Both the position numbers and the translations under genes were made by a program. The notes below the pieces were generated by a model. That model was given only the letters and a program-made list of their open reading frames with translations. It was not told the origin of the DNA and ran no database searches. This document shows positions 6,390 through 14,432 of a DNA stretch of 64,000 nt, one piece after another. How positions within the stretch are numbered: position 1 is the stretch's first letter; each line of letters starts with the position of its first letter. Origin of the DNA: Mycobacterium florentinum (GTDB taxonomy: Bacteria; Actinomycetota; Actinomycetes; Mycobacteriales; Mycobacteriaceae); the NCBI RefSeq assembly GCF_010730355.1, contig NZ_AP022576.1, forward strand, positions 248,001-312,000, in the 5' to 3' direction.

Positions 6390-8861
6390 GTGGCCCCCCT
6401 CGCGGTCGACCCAGAGGCGCTGTTCGATGCGGGCAGCGCCGTGGTTGCAGCGGGCGATGGTTTGGCAGCCGCGATGGCGGTGTTGAGTGCTGGTTTTGGC
6501 GCCAACACGGGTCTGGATGTTGCCGGCGAGGTGTTCGGGCTGTCGTACCAAGGGACAGCGGAGTCGTTGGTAAATGCCGCCGCGGCAGCGATTAATGCGT
6601 GTCGGCGCAACGGGGTCTTGATCCAAGTCGACGCGTCGAACTGGTCGAAGGCCGAGGCTGCCTCGCGGCTGGGCGGCGGTGCCAGTGTGTTGCAGGCGCC
6701 GACGGAGCCCGTCAAAATCAGCGCCCCGGGGCCGCCGGGAACATTAGGCCCAGGCGAGCCGCCTCCGCTGCTGTGGGCGGTGGTGCAGTCATTCGTCGAC
6801 GACGTGTGGCCTAACGGCGATGTGGCGGCGCTTCATGCCGCAGCCGGGTGTTGGCGCACCTTCAGCTCGGCGGTCAGCGGAATGCGAAATGCGCTCAACG
6901 GATCGAGGACGCTCGTCGGTACGCAACAGATCCCCGAGGGCGAAAAGATCGATCACGTGTTGTCGCAAATCGGCGTTGCGATGGAAAAGTTGGGTGCGGG
7001 GTGCGTGGGGATGGGCTTGGCCCTCGAGGATTTCGCCAACCAAGTCGCCAAGGCCCAAAACGATATACGAAATCTGTTGCACCGCTTGGAGTCGCTGACC
7101 GATATCTGGCATGACGTGGACTCGGTGCTCGATGGCGATGCGTTCGAAGAAATCAAGAAGATCGCGCGGGACGTCAACGCCGTATTGCACGACTTAGGCC
7201 GGGAGGCAAGGTCTTTCGAGCAGGGTATACACCTGCTGATGCAGATGGCCGACGGCCTTGTCGTCGACATGGAGAACTACATGCGCGGCCAGTTCACCCA
7301 CTTTCTCGGTGACGCGGTCGGAAACCAGGTCGCCACTGTCTTCGACACTTTCGTCAACGCGAATGAGGGAGTTGTCAAAGGAGCCGCCCAGGCGGCCGTC
7401 GGCTTGGCGGACTTGAGCACGCCGTGGTTGCTCCTTGATCCCAAGGGGGCCGAGGCTACCTGGAAGGACATGGTGCAGAGCCAGTTCAAAGCGAGCTTGC
7501 TCAACGAAGTTTTGCATCCGCGCGAGGGCGGCGCAGCCAATCTGCAGATGTGGAAATCGCTTCTACACCTTAAGGATTGGAGTACTGCTCGGCCGGGATT
7601 GGGGTTCGGCGAAAACGTGTTCGACGGTGCGACGTTTTTGCTTCCCGGCATCGGAGAAGTTGGCGCGGGGGCGAAAGCGGGGTCTGCGGCTGCCCGTGGC
7701 GCCGAAGAGGCCATAGAGGGCGCTGGCGCCGCAGGGCGTGCCGGGGAGCTTGGGGAGTTTGGGTCGACTACCGGTCCGCTGGCAGATCTTGGAAAAGCCG
7801 GCACCAACCTGACCAAAGACCTCGACAACCTCAAGCTGGATCTGTCCAAGACGGATTTTCCGTCCGGCGGTCGTCCGGTCAGCCCGCCACGAGTGGAGGC
7901 TCCGAGCGGTCCGCCGCCAAGGCCGCTGGAATCCGCGCCGCCCGGTACGCCGGCACCTCACTCGCCGACCACCCCGGGCACTCCACCACCCCCCGGACGC
8001 CCCGATGCCCCCGTTGCACCCCACGAGCCCGTATCTCCAACCGAGCCTCGGCCATCCGGAGGTCCACCGGAAGGTCCTCGCGAGCCGGTGCCTGCGCGAG
8101 GCGGCGGTCCGCACGAACCGCCGTCATTGCCCGCAGCACCCGCCGGGCCGTTGCCATCGGCCAAATTCCAACCGTTCCCTGCATCAACACCGACGGTGCC
8201 CCACGTGCAGGCTCCGGAGTTCGGGGCCCCGACTGGCCATCCGCCTAACCCTCTAGGTCCACCCACCAGCGGTCCACCCGGAATTGAAGAAGGCAAAATT
8301 CCCCACGGCCAACCCTCCGAACCGGGTCCACACGGTCCCGGAGATGGAGGCGCGGATAACGGCGGCCTTACCGATAGCGCTGGCGATCCGAACGCGCACA
8401 TGCCCTGGAACTCCACTCATCAGGCTGCACTCGCCGACTACACTGGGTCCGGTTACACGGACCTAAACTACGCGTTGAGGAACGGGACTTTGGATGCATC
8501 GCAAGCTGCTCGGATCGATGCACTGAATCGCGCGTTGGAAAAGTTGCCTAAATATGAAGGTACGGTAATTCGTGGGTCAGACCTCCCGGATGAGGCGTTG
8601 GCACAATACAAACCTGGCGAAGTCTTCACAGAGCTCGGATTTTTGAGCACGACAACGGATGTTGCGGTGGCGCGATCGCCGGTGTTCTCGGGAAATGTTG
8701 AATTCCAAATTGTTTCGACTTCGGGGCGAGACGTGTCTTCTTACTCGATGTTCCCGGAAGAGCAGGAGATTCTGTTTCCGTCCGGTACGCGATTTTACGT
8801 GGTAGACAAGGTCGTTGATCCAGTAACAGGTAAGACAATTATCAAAATGCTCGAATACTAA
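6390..8861 (+). CDS. CpnT-like polymorphic toxin with C-terminal ADP-ribosyltransferase domain
   Basis: 823 residues from GTG 6390. The N-terminus MAPLAVDPEALFDAGSAVV is nearly that of M. tuberculosis CpnT as I remember it, and later blocks also fit the CpnT N-terminal domain (WPNGDVAALHAAAGCWR, DEWTT-like KDWSTARPGLGFGENVFDGATFLLPG). Residues about 490-660 are a Pro-rich linker. Residues about 670-823 are an ADP-ribosyltransferase: ADYTGSGYTDLNYALRNG, then VIRG with Arg728, then the FLSTT block with Ser753, then EEQEILFPSGTRFYVV with the ExE pair Glu791/Glu793. This is the R-S-ExE signature. CpnT instead ends in TNT, an NAD glycohydrolase. Expected role: export by an ESX system and modification of a host or rival-cell target using NAD; arginine is the usual acceptor for ExE enzymes. 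The ART part is less GC-rich (rows at 8581 and 8641 count to 55 and 57 percent, against 75 at 8041). Confidence 0.88.
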   Translation: MAPLAVDPEALFDAGSAVVAAGDGLAAAMAVLSAGFGANTGLDVAGEVFGLSYQGTAESLVNAAAAAINACRRNGVLIQVDASNWSKAEAASRLGGGASVLQAPTEPVKISAPGPPGTLGPGEPPPLLWAVVQSFVDDVWPNGDVAALHAAAGCWRTFSSAVSGMRNALNGSRTLVGTQQIPEGEKIDHVLSQIGVAMEKLGAGCVGMGLALEDFANQVAKAQNDIRNLLHRLESLTDIWHDVDSVLDGDAFEEIKKIARDVNAVLHDLGREARSFEQGIHLLMQMADGLVVDMENYMRGQFTHFLGDAVGNQVATVFDTFVNANEGVVKGAAQAAVGLADLSTPWLLLDPKGAEATWKDMVQSQFKASLLNEVLHPREGGAANLQMWKSLLHLKDWSTARPGLGFGENVFDGATFLLPGIGEVGAGAKAGSAAARGAEEAIEGAGAAGRAGELGEFGSTTGPLADLGKAGTNLTKDLDNLKLDLSKTDFPSGGRPVSPPRVEAPSGPPPRPLESAPPGTPAPHSPTTPGTPPPPGRPDAPVAPHEPVSPTEPRPSGGPPEGPREPVPARGGGPHEPPSLPAAPAGPLPSAKFQPFPASTPTVPHVQAPEFGAPTGHPPNPLGPPTSGPPGIEEGKIPHGQPSEPGPHGPGDGGADNGGLTDSAGDPNAHMPWNSTHQAALADYTGSGYTDLNYALRNGTLDASQAARIDALNRALEKLPKYEGTVIRGSDLPDEALAQYKPGEVFTELGFLSTTTDVAVARSPVFSGNVEFQIVSTSGRDVSSYSMFPEEQEILFPSGTRFYVVDKVVDPVTGKTIIKMLEY

Positions 8862-8904
8862 GATCGTGGGTGGACGGTCAGAATAGGATGGTTGGGACGC
8901 CGGT

Positions 8905-9120
8905 ATGAGTAGAAAAATTGGTGGAAGGATTTTCTCCACACTCGAAGAAGCGGGTCTCACCCCACCGGCAGAGGCCGAGTTGACGCGCGCTCGCCGGATG
9001 TTCGACGAACTCCAGGAGCGGATAGATGCCGTCCCGCCGGAAGATCGGGCGACGGAGGTATCGCCCAAGTTCTGGGACGACACGTCAGGCACTGAGTTCG
9101 AGCGCCGCGAGCCCGAATGA
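8905..9120 (+). CDS. Candidate immunity protein for the ADP-ribosyltransferase toxin (71 aa)
   Basis: ATG 8905 lies 43 bases after the toxin stop on the same strand. The 71 residues are acidic (17 Asp/Glu against 11 Arg/Lys), predicted mostly helical (FSTLEEAGLTPPAEAELTRARRMFDELQERI) and end in a charged tail. There is no signal peptide or membrane segment, so it would act in the cytoplasm. M. tuberculosis encodes the TNT antitoxin directly after cpnT, so position supports an immunity role. However, this protein is much shorter than IFT and I see no similarity to it. The ribosome site is weak. No known family recognised; the immunity role is inferred from position alone. Confidence 0.6.
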   Translation: MSRKIGGRIFSTLEEAGLTPPAEAELTRARRMFDELQERIDAVPPEDRATEVSPKFWDDTSGTEFERREPE

Positions 9121-9129
9121 GCGCGAGAA

Positions 9130-9543
9130 TTATTCGCTGCCGCGGTCGAGCAGATCTGACGACCCCAGCACTCGCTCCACCTGAACTTCGATGACCACAC
9201 GTCGGGGATTGGGCCGCGGAGTGCGGTAGCGCTGTGCATACCGCAGCTCGGCATCGCGCACGGCATCGGCATCGTTGTTGACCTTGGCGCTGCCCTCAAG
9301 CGAAAGCCAGCGCGCACCGTCGACCTGGCTGAGTACAGCCACCCCGGCACGATCGGCATTGACGGCCTTCTGCGAGCCCCCGCTGGTGATCACCCGCGCG
9401 ATGTGAGTCACGGGGTCGAAGGTGAAACCGACTGCCACCACATGCGGCGAATTGTCCACCCGAAGCGTGGTCAGCATCGCCAGATGACGTTCGGACAGAA
9501 ACGCCAAAGCGTCGTTGGTGAGCCGTGTCGTGGTGTTCGCCAT
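9130..9543 (-). CDS. F420-dependent PPOX-type reductase (Rv2074-like biliverdin reductase)
   Basis: 137 residues from ATG 9543 (an in-frame GTG sits directly before it). Split-barrel flavin/deazaflavin fold: [32 protein letters not shown], then [14 protein letters not shown] (phosphate/F420 contact region) and [13 protein letters not shown]. As I recall, it is almost co-linear with M. tuberculosis Rv2074, characterised as an F420H2-dependent biliverdin reductase. It is cytoplasmic. It is divergent from the SDR gene with only 35 bases between starts, and convergent with the 71-residue ORF. The same neighbour pair (Rv2073c/Rv2074) occurs in H37Rv. Confidence 0.88.
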   Translation of the reverse strand: MANTTTRLTNDALAFLSERHLAMLTTLRVDNSPHVVAVGFTFDPVTHIARVITSGGSQKAVNADRAGVAVLSQVDGARWLSLEGSAKVNNDADAVRDAELRYAQRYRTPRPNPRRVVIEVQVERVLGSSDLLDRGSE

Positions 9544-9578
9544 CACCGCTCACGCTAGCGCAGGTGATAATCGCAGCC

Positions 9579-10328
9579 GTGGACGACACGGGCGCAGGTC
9601 CAGTTCTAATTCTGGGCGGCCGCAGCGAGATCGGCATTGAGCTGGCGCGACGGCTCGCTCCAGGCGCGACGGTGGTGCTGGCCGCACGCCGAGCCGATCA
9701 GCTCGATGAGCAGGTAGAGACGCTGCACCAAGCCGGCGCGAAGGCGGTTCACACCCGCGAATTCGATGCCGACGACCTGGCCTCGCACGCCCCACTGGTC
9801 GCAGCAGTCATCGCCGAGCACGGGCCCATCGGCACCGCGGTGCTCGCCTTCGGGATCCTCGGCGATCAGGCCCGCGCCGAGGCCGATGCCGCTCACGCGG
9901 TGGCCGTCGTGCACACCGACTACGTCGCCCAGGTCAGCCTGCTGACCGTCCTCGCACAAGCCATGCGCAAAGCCAACAGCGGCCAATTAATCGTGTTCTC
10001 CTCGATCGCCGGCTGGCGCGTGCGTCGGGCCAACTACGTCTACGGGTCAGCGAAGGCCGGCCTGGACGGCTTCGCCGGCGGCCTGGCCGACGCGCTGCAC
10101 GGCACCGGCGTGCATTTGCTCATCTCGCGCCCCGGATTCGTGATCGGGCGTATGACGGAGGGCATGACTCCGGCACCGTTATCCAGCACACCGGAGCAGG
10201 TGGCCGCCGCAACCGCACGCGCGCTCGCCAAGAAAAAGCGCACGGTGTGGATCCCGTGGGCATTGGGGCCCGCGGCGGCGGTCATGCGGATGCTGCCGCA
10301 ATTCGTCTGGCGCAGGATGCCGCGATGA
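9579..10328 (+). CDS. Short-chain dehydrogenase/reductase (Rv2073c-like)
   Basis: 249 residues if GTG 9579 (VDDTGAGPVLILGG) is used; this matches the length I remember for Rv2073c and avoids overlap with the divergent gene. The Rossmann glycine motif reads GGRSEIG (residues about 11-17). The NAG-equivalent region is AFGILG, the catalytic Ser is in VFSSIAGW and the YxxxK motif is YGSAK. The cofactor-binding ARRADQ segment points to NADPH. The stop overlaps the start of cobL (ATGA), so it is the first gene of a cobL-cobM-cobK operon. The substrate is unknown; location in the cobalamin operon does not by itself imply a cobalamin role. Confidence 0.85.
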   Translation: MDDTGAGPVLILGGRSEIGIELARRLAPGATVVLAARRADQLDEQVETLHQAGAKAVHTREFDADDLASHAPLVAAVIAEHGPIGTAVLAFGILGDQARAEADAAHAVAVVHTDYVAQVSLLTVLAQAMRKANSGQLIVFSSIAGWRVRRANYVYGSAKAGLDGFAGGLADALHGTGVHLLISRPGFVIGRMTEGMTPAPLSSTPEQVAAATARALAKKKRTVWIPWALGPAAAVMRMLPQFVWRRMPR

Positions 10329-11482
10329 TCGTCGTGGTCGGTATCGGCGCCGACGGCATGGCGGGGCTCTCGGCAATTTCCCGCACTGAATTACAAACGG
10401 CCACAGTCATTTACGGCGCCGAAAGGCAATTGAAACTGCTCGACGATACGGTGACCGCCGAGCGCAGGCAGTGGCCGTCGCCGATGATGCCCGCCCTGCA
10501 AACGCTTCCCGCCGACGACCGGATCCACATCGTGGCCAGCGGTGACCCGCTCATGCACGGCATCGGCGGCACCCTGATCCGCCTCTTCGGCCCGGAAAAA
10601 GTGCGCATCATCCCGCATGTCTCGGCGGTGACGTTGGCGTGCGCCCGAATGGGCTGGAACGTCCACGACACCGAGGTGATCAGCCTGGTCTCCGCGCCAC
10701 CGCACACCGCAGTGCGCCGCGGCGGACAGGCGATCGTGTTGTCGCAAAACGGATCCACGCCCAAAGCCGTGGCCGCGCTGCTCACAAAGCACGGCCGAGG
10801 CGATTCCGAATTCAGCGTGCTCGAACAACTCGGCGGCCCGGCCGAATGTCGTCGTGACGGCATTGCGCGCCAGTGGGGCGAAGACGACGTCGACGACCTC
10901 AACGTGATCGCCATTCGCTACCTGCCCGACGAGCGCGTCGCGCCACTGCCCGACGACGTGTTCGCCCACGACGGCCAAATCACCAAACAGGGCATCCGTG
11001 CTGTGACCCTGGCGGCGTTAAAGCCACGGCCTGGGCAGCTCCTCTGGGACGTCGGCGCGGGCTCGGGCAGCATCGCCGTCGAATGGTGTCGCAGTTGGCG
11101 GGCCTGCCGCGCGGTGGCCTTCGAACAAGACGAAAAGCGGCGCCGCAACATCGAATCCAATGCCGAAGCGTTCGGCGTCAACATCGGGGTACGCGGCGCG
11201 GCGCCCGACCAATTCGACGGCGCCCCGCAGCCCGACGCCATCTTCATCGGCGGCGGCCTGACCCATCCCGGCGTCCTCGACGCCTGCCTCGAACAGCTCC
11301 CAACGGGCGGCCGCCTGGTTGTCAACGTGGTCACAGCAGAGTCTGAATTAGTTCTACTGCAAGCATATTCGCGGCTGAAAGGTGAGCTGCGACGCTTTCA
11401 GCTCTACCACGGCGAGCCGCTGGGCGCGTTCACCGGTTGGCGCCCTCGGCACCCGGTCACCCAGTGGGCGGTGACCAAGTGA
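10325..11482 (+). CDS. cobL: Precorrin-6Y C5,15-methyltransferase (decarboxylating) CobL
   Basis: 385 residues from ATG 10325, overlapping the preceding stop by four bases. It is the usual two-domain enzyme. The CbiE-type N-terminal half (residues 1-195) has IVVVGIGADGM and HIVASGDPLMHGIG, typical of SAM-dependent tetrapyrrole methylases. The CbiT-type C-terminal half (about 200-385) has the class I methyltransferase motif LLWDVGAGSGSIAVEW. It methylates precorrin-6B at C5 and C15 and removes the C12 acetate carboxyl group, giving precorrin-8X. Its GTGA overlap with cobM shows translational coupling. Confidence 0.95.
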   Translation: MIVVVGIGADGMAGLSAISRTELQTATVIYGAERQLKLLDDTVTAERRQWPSPMMPALQTLPADDRIHIVASGDPLMHGIGGTLIRLFGPEKVRIIPHVSAVTLACARMGWNVHDTEVISLVSAPPHTAVRRGGQAIVLSQNGSTPKAVAALLTKHGRGDSEFSVLEQLGGPAECRRDGIARQWGEDDVDDLNVIAIRYLPDERVAPLPDDVFAHDGQITKQGIRAVTLAALKPRPGQLLWDVGAGSGSIAVEWCRSWRACRAVAFEQDEKRRRNIESNAEAFGVNIGVRGAAPDQFDGAPQPDAIFIGGGLTHPGVLDACLEQLPTGGRLVVNVVTAESELVLLQAYSRLKGELRRFQLYHGEPLGAFTGWRPRHPVTQWAVTK

Positions 11483-12234
11483 CGGTGTATTTCATCGGTG
11501 CGGGCCCGGGCGCCGCCGACCTGATCACGGTCCGCGGCCAACGCCTGCTCCAGCGATGCCAGACATGCCTGTACGCGGGGTCGATCATGCCCGACGATCT
11601 GCTGGCTCTGTGCCCGCCCGACGCGAAAATCGTTGACACCGGGCCGTTGACGCTCGAGCAGATCATCGACGAACTCGCCGCCGCGGACGGTAAAGGTCAC
11701 GACGTCGCCCGGCTGCACTCCGGTGATCCGTCGCTGTACAGCGCGCTGGCCGAGCAATGCCGACGACTCGACATGCTGGGCATCGGCTATGAAATCGTGC
11801 CTGGCGTACCGGCTTTCGCCGCCGCAGCCGCCGCGTTGAAGAGAGAACTCACCGTCCCGGGAGTGGCGCAGACGGTCACTCTGACTCGCATAGCCACCCT
11901 GTCGACGCCCATGCCGCCCGGCGAAGACCTGCCAACCCTTGCCCAATCGGGCGGCACCCTGGTGCTGCACCTCGCCGCTGCTCAGATCGTCACGATTGTC
12001 GAGCAGCTGCGGACCAACGGCTATAAGCCTGAAACACCCACAGCAGTAGTGGCTTTCGCAAGCTGGCCGCAAGAAATAACACTCCGCGGCACCCTGGAAA
12101 CCATCGCCGATCAAATGCGCGAGGCCGCCATCACCAAGACCGCCGTCATCATCGTCGGCGATGTGCTTGCCGCCCAGGGCTTCACCGACAGCTACCTGTA
12201 CTCAAAAGCGCGCCGCGCAAAAGGCCAGCACTGA
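11479..12234 (+). CDS. cobM: Precorrin-4 C11-methyltransferase CobM
   Basis: 251 residues from GTG 11479, four-base overlap with cobL. Tetrapyrrole methylase fold: VYFIGAGPGAADLITVRG at the N-terminus, YAGSIMP, ARLHSGDPSLYSA (SAM-binding GDP motif) and EIVPGVPAFAAAAA. It adds the C11 methyl group to precorrin-4. The preferred start gives the same length as M. tuberculosis CobM. Its TGA overlaps the cobK start by one base. Confidence 0.95.
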   Translation: MTVYFIGAGPGAADLITVRGQRLLQRCQTCLYAGSIMPDDLLALCPPDAKIVDTGPLTLEQIIDELAAADGKGHDVARLHSGDPSLYSALAEQCRRLDMLGIGYEIVPGVPAFAAAAAALKRELTVPGVAQTVTLTRIATLSTPMPPGEDLPTLAQSGGTLVLHLAAAQIVTIVEQLRTNGYKPETPTAVVAFASWPQEITLRGTLETIADQMREAAITKTAVIIVGDVLAAQGFTDSYLYSKARRAKGQH

Positions 12235-12959
12235 TGCGGGTGCTGCTGCTCGGCGGCACCGCCGAGGGGCGCGCGCTCGCCGAAGTCTTGCACCCGGGCG
12301 TCGACGTGGTCAGCTCGCTGGCCGGCCGGGTGCCGGATCCGGCGCTTCCCGTCGGATCGGTGCGCATCGGCGGGTTCGGCGGTGTGGACGGGCTGCACAG
12401 CTACCTCCAAGAAGAACACATCGACGCCGTCGTCGACGCGACCCACCCGTTCGCGGCCACCATGACCGCCCACGCCGCCCAGGCATGTGAGCGGGCCAAA
12501 ATGCCGCTCCTCGTGCTGGCCCGCCCGGCATGGGAACCAGGCACGGCAGAAGTCGTCGCATCAGACAGAGAAGCGGCGGAAATCGTTGCCCGGCAACGCT
12601 ATAAGCGGGTGTTTCTCACCACTGGCCGCTCCGGAACACGAGCATTCCAAGGCAGTGACGCGTGGTTTTTGATTCGCGCGGTCACCGAACCGGACATCGA
12701 CTCACTGCCGCACCATCACCAGCTGCTGTTGTCCCGCGGCCCGTATCGCTACGACGATGAAATCGCCACCATGCGCGAGCACCGCATCGACACCCTGGTG
12801 ACCAAGAACAGCGGCGGCGACATGACCCGGGCCAAGCTGGACGCCGCTGCGGCACTGGACATTCCGGTGGTGATGGTGGACCGTCCAGCACTGCCAGAAG
12901 GTATCACCGTGGTCGGTACCGTCCAGCAGGCCGCCGAATGGGTTGCGCGCCAAACCTAA
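12234..12959 (+). CDS. cobK: Precorrin-6A reductase CobK
   Basis: 241 residues. N-terminal nucleotide-binding glycine motif [17 protein letters not shown], then [17 protein letters not shown] and [17 protein letters not shown], which are hallmarks of the CobK/CbiJ family. It reduces the macrocycle of precorrin-6A with NADPH. It is the last gene of the SDR-cobL-cobM-cobK unit and ends convergently, overlapping the sigC stop by four bases. Confidence 0.94.
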   Translation: MRVLLLGGTAEGRALAEVLHPGVDVVSSLAGRVPDPALPVGSVRIGGFGGVDGLHSYLQEEHIDAVVDATHPFAATMTAHAAQACERAKMPLLVLARPAWEPGTAEVVASDREAAEIVARQRYKRVFLTTGRSGTRAFQGSDAWFLIRAVTEPDIDSLPHHHQLLLSRGPYRYDDEIATMREHRIDTLVTKNSGGDMTRAKLDAAAALDIPVVMVDRPALPEGITVVGTVQQAAEWVARQT

Positions 12960-13510
12960 CCGGTCAGGTCGTCGCGTTCCGCGTCGGCGAGCAGGGCATC
13001 GCGGGCACGGGCGACCCGGGACCGGATGGTGCCCACCGGGCAGCCGCACACGGCGGCGGCGTCGGCGTAGGGCAGCCCGAGCAGCTGGGTCAGCAACAGG
13101 GCTTCGCGTTGTTCGCGGGTGAGGTTGGCGATCATTGTCGTCACCTCGACCAGGTCTTCGAAACCGCGCGCGTGCCGGTCGCGGTTGTGCACCTGCTCGG
13201 GGTTTGCACCCGCGGCGGAGCGCGGCCGCGACTGGACATGGCGAATGTGATCGGCGACCACGCGGCGCGCGATCGACAGCAGCCAGGTGCGCGCGCTGGA
13301 GCGGCCGGAGAATCGCTCGATCGCGCCGATCGCCCGCAGAAACGTCTCCTGGGTCAGATCGTCGGCGCTGCCCGCGTCGGACAGGTAGGTGACGAACCGC
13401 CACACGTCTTGCTGGGTGGCCTTGATGAATGCTTCGAGCGCTCGCTCGTTCCCGCGCGCGGCTGCCAAGGCCAGTTCGGTTACGGCCTCGTCATCGCTGG
13501 ACGCGGTCAT
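12956..13510 (-). CDS. sigC: ECF RNA polymerase sigma factor SigC
   Basis: 184 residues from ATG 13510, with AAGGTGG as ribosome site. Region 2: [24 protein letters not shown] with [15 protein letters not shown]. Region 4: [41 protein letters not shown]. As remembered it is nearly identical to M. tuberculosis SigC over the whole length. SigC is non-essential in M. tuberculosis and has been linked to copper acquisition. Notably, the reading frame upstream is open without a stop through a membrane anti-sigma-like domain, so a longer 450-residue product from 14308 cannot be excluded. Confidence 0.93.
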   Translation of the reverse strand: MTASSDDEAVTELALAAARGNERALEAFIKATQQDVWRFVTYLSDAGSADDLTQETFLRAIGAIERFSGRSSARTWLLSIARRVVADHIRHVQSRPRSAAGANPEQVHNRDRHARGFEDLVEVTTMIANLTREQREALLLTQLLGLPYADAAAVCGCPVGTIRSRVARARDALLADAERDDLTG

Positions 13511-14308
13511 GGCCAACCACCTTAGTTCCGCAGGTTCGGTCAGTCTACGACGGGCTGTCGTAGAGTTTGCGGCGAGGTCCGATGGGGACCGGTTGATCGG
13601 CCGCAGGTGGCCGCGCCGCCGACCGGCGAACCGGTCGGGCAGCTCGCTGTCGAAAGCGTCGAAATCGGACTGCTGCGGCCGGTGCCCGCCGGTTCGCTCG
13701 CGCGCCACCAGCACCGCGAACGCCAGGCCCAACAGCACGGGCACATGACTGGCGACGCGCGTCGCGGTCACCTGTCCGTCGAGGGCGTCGGCGGCTACGT
13801 AACCCATCAGCCCAAGCGAATAGGCACCGGCGATCGCCGCGACCCCGGTCGCCATCGCGGGCCAGATACCGGCGGCAACCATCGCGACGCCCAGCGCGAG
13901 CACCCACGCGGTGGATTCGTGCAACAAATGTTGGCCAGACATCGCACCGTGCATGTGATGCGACACCATGCCGAAATTGACTCCGCCGATTTGAGCGGCC
14001 GCGATCGCCACCTGGAATCCACCCACCGCGATGAGCCCCCATCGCGCGTAGCGGGCCCGCACCGCACGCATCCAGCCGTGACGGGCTTCGGGGTCCCCGT
14101 CGATACTCGCCATGATCTGGGCGACCAGATCCGGTCCGTCGCCGGGCTCGATCGAGGCGAGCCGCCGGGTCTGGGTGGCCGCGCCGATCAGCCAGGTGCG
14201 ACACCCCCGGCATGTCTCCAGGTGAGCATCGACCTGCTGCGCCAGCACTTCCGGACGCTCGCCGTCCAACCGGGCGGAAAGTGCCTCACGCGCAACGTCA
14301 CACCGCAT
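13511..14308 (-). CDS. Zinc-finger anti-sigma-like membrane domain, open in frame into sigC
   Basis: Reading from ATG 14308 (alternative ATG 14326) gives 266 codons without a stop, ending exactly at the sigC ATG. Residues 1-45 carry the anti-sigma zinc motif HLETCRGC (His29-x3-Cys33-x2-Cys36). About 91-110, 134-172 and 186-203 are membrane segments. The loop at 112-130 is rich in metal ligands: Met114, His117, His118, Met119, His120, Met123, His127, His130. The last 60 residues ([13 protein letters not shown], then a basic stretch) look like a cytoplasmic tail or, in part, translated spacer. Expected role: membrane-bound regulator of SigC, possibly sensing copper. Either a stop codon has been lost or the two are made as one fusion protein. 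A sequencing error near 13540-13560 could also hide a stop; another frame does stop at 13545-13547. Confidence 0.7.
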
Positions 14309-14432
14309 CCCTGCATCGTTGCGCATGCGTGCGCCCGGCGCAAAGACCTGGGCCAGAAACCCGGCGGGAACTAAATCGTGCCGTCCAACGACCACTAGGA
14401 ACAGCCCACAACGTCCCGGAAGGCCGCCTTCA

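Noticed and set aside
6247..6486. 79-residue plus-strand ORF before the toxin, considered as an EsxE/EsxF relic
   Set aside because: No WXG motif or helical hairpin, Arg-rich tail, and it overlaps the toxin start in another frame.
10391..10978. 195-residue minus-strand ORF opposite cobL
   Set aside because: Antisense of a well-supported cobalamin gene, with the His/Arg-rich composition typical of shadow frames.
13545..14213. 222-residue minus-strand ORF in another frame of the anti-sigma region, ending in a stop near 13545
   Set aside because: Its sequence is Arg/Gly-rich and lacks the zinc and membrane motifs. I kept the frame with HLETCRGC but note this stop as a place to check for a frameshift.
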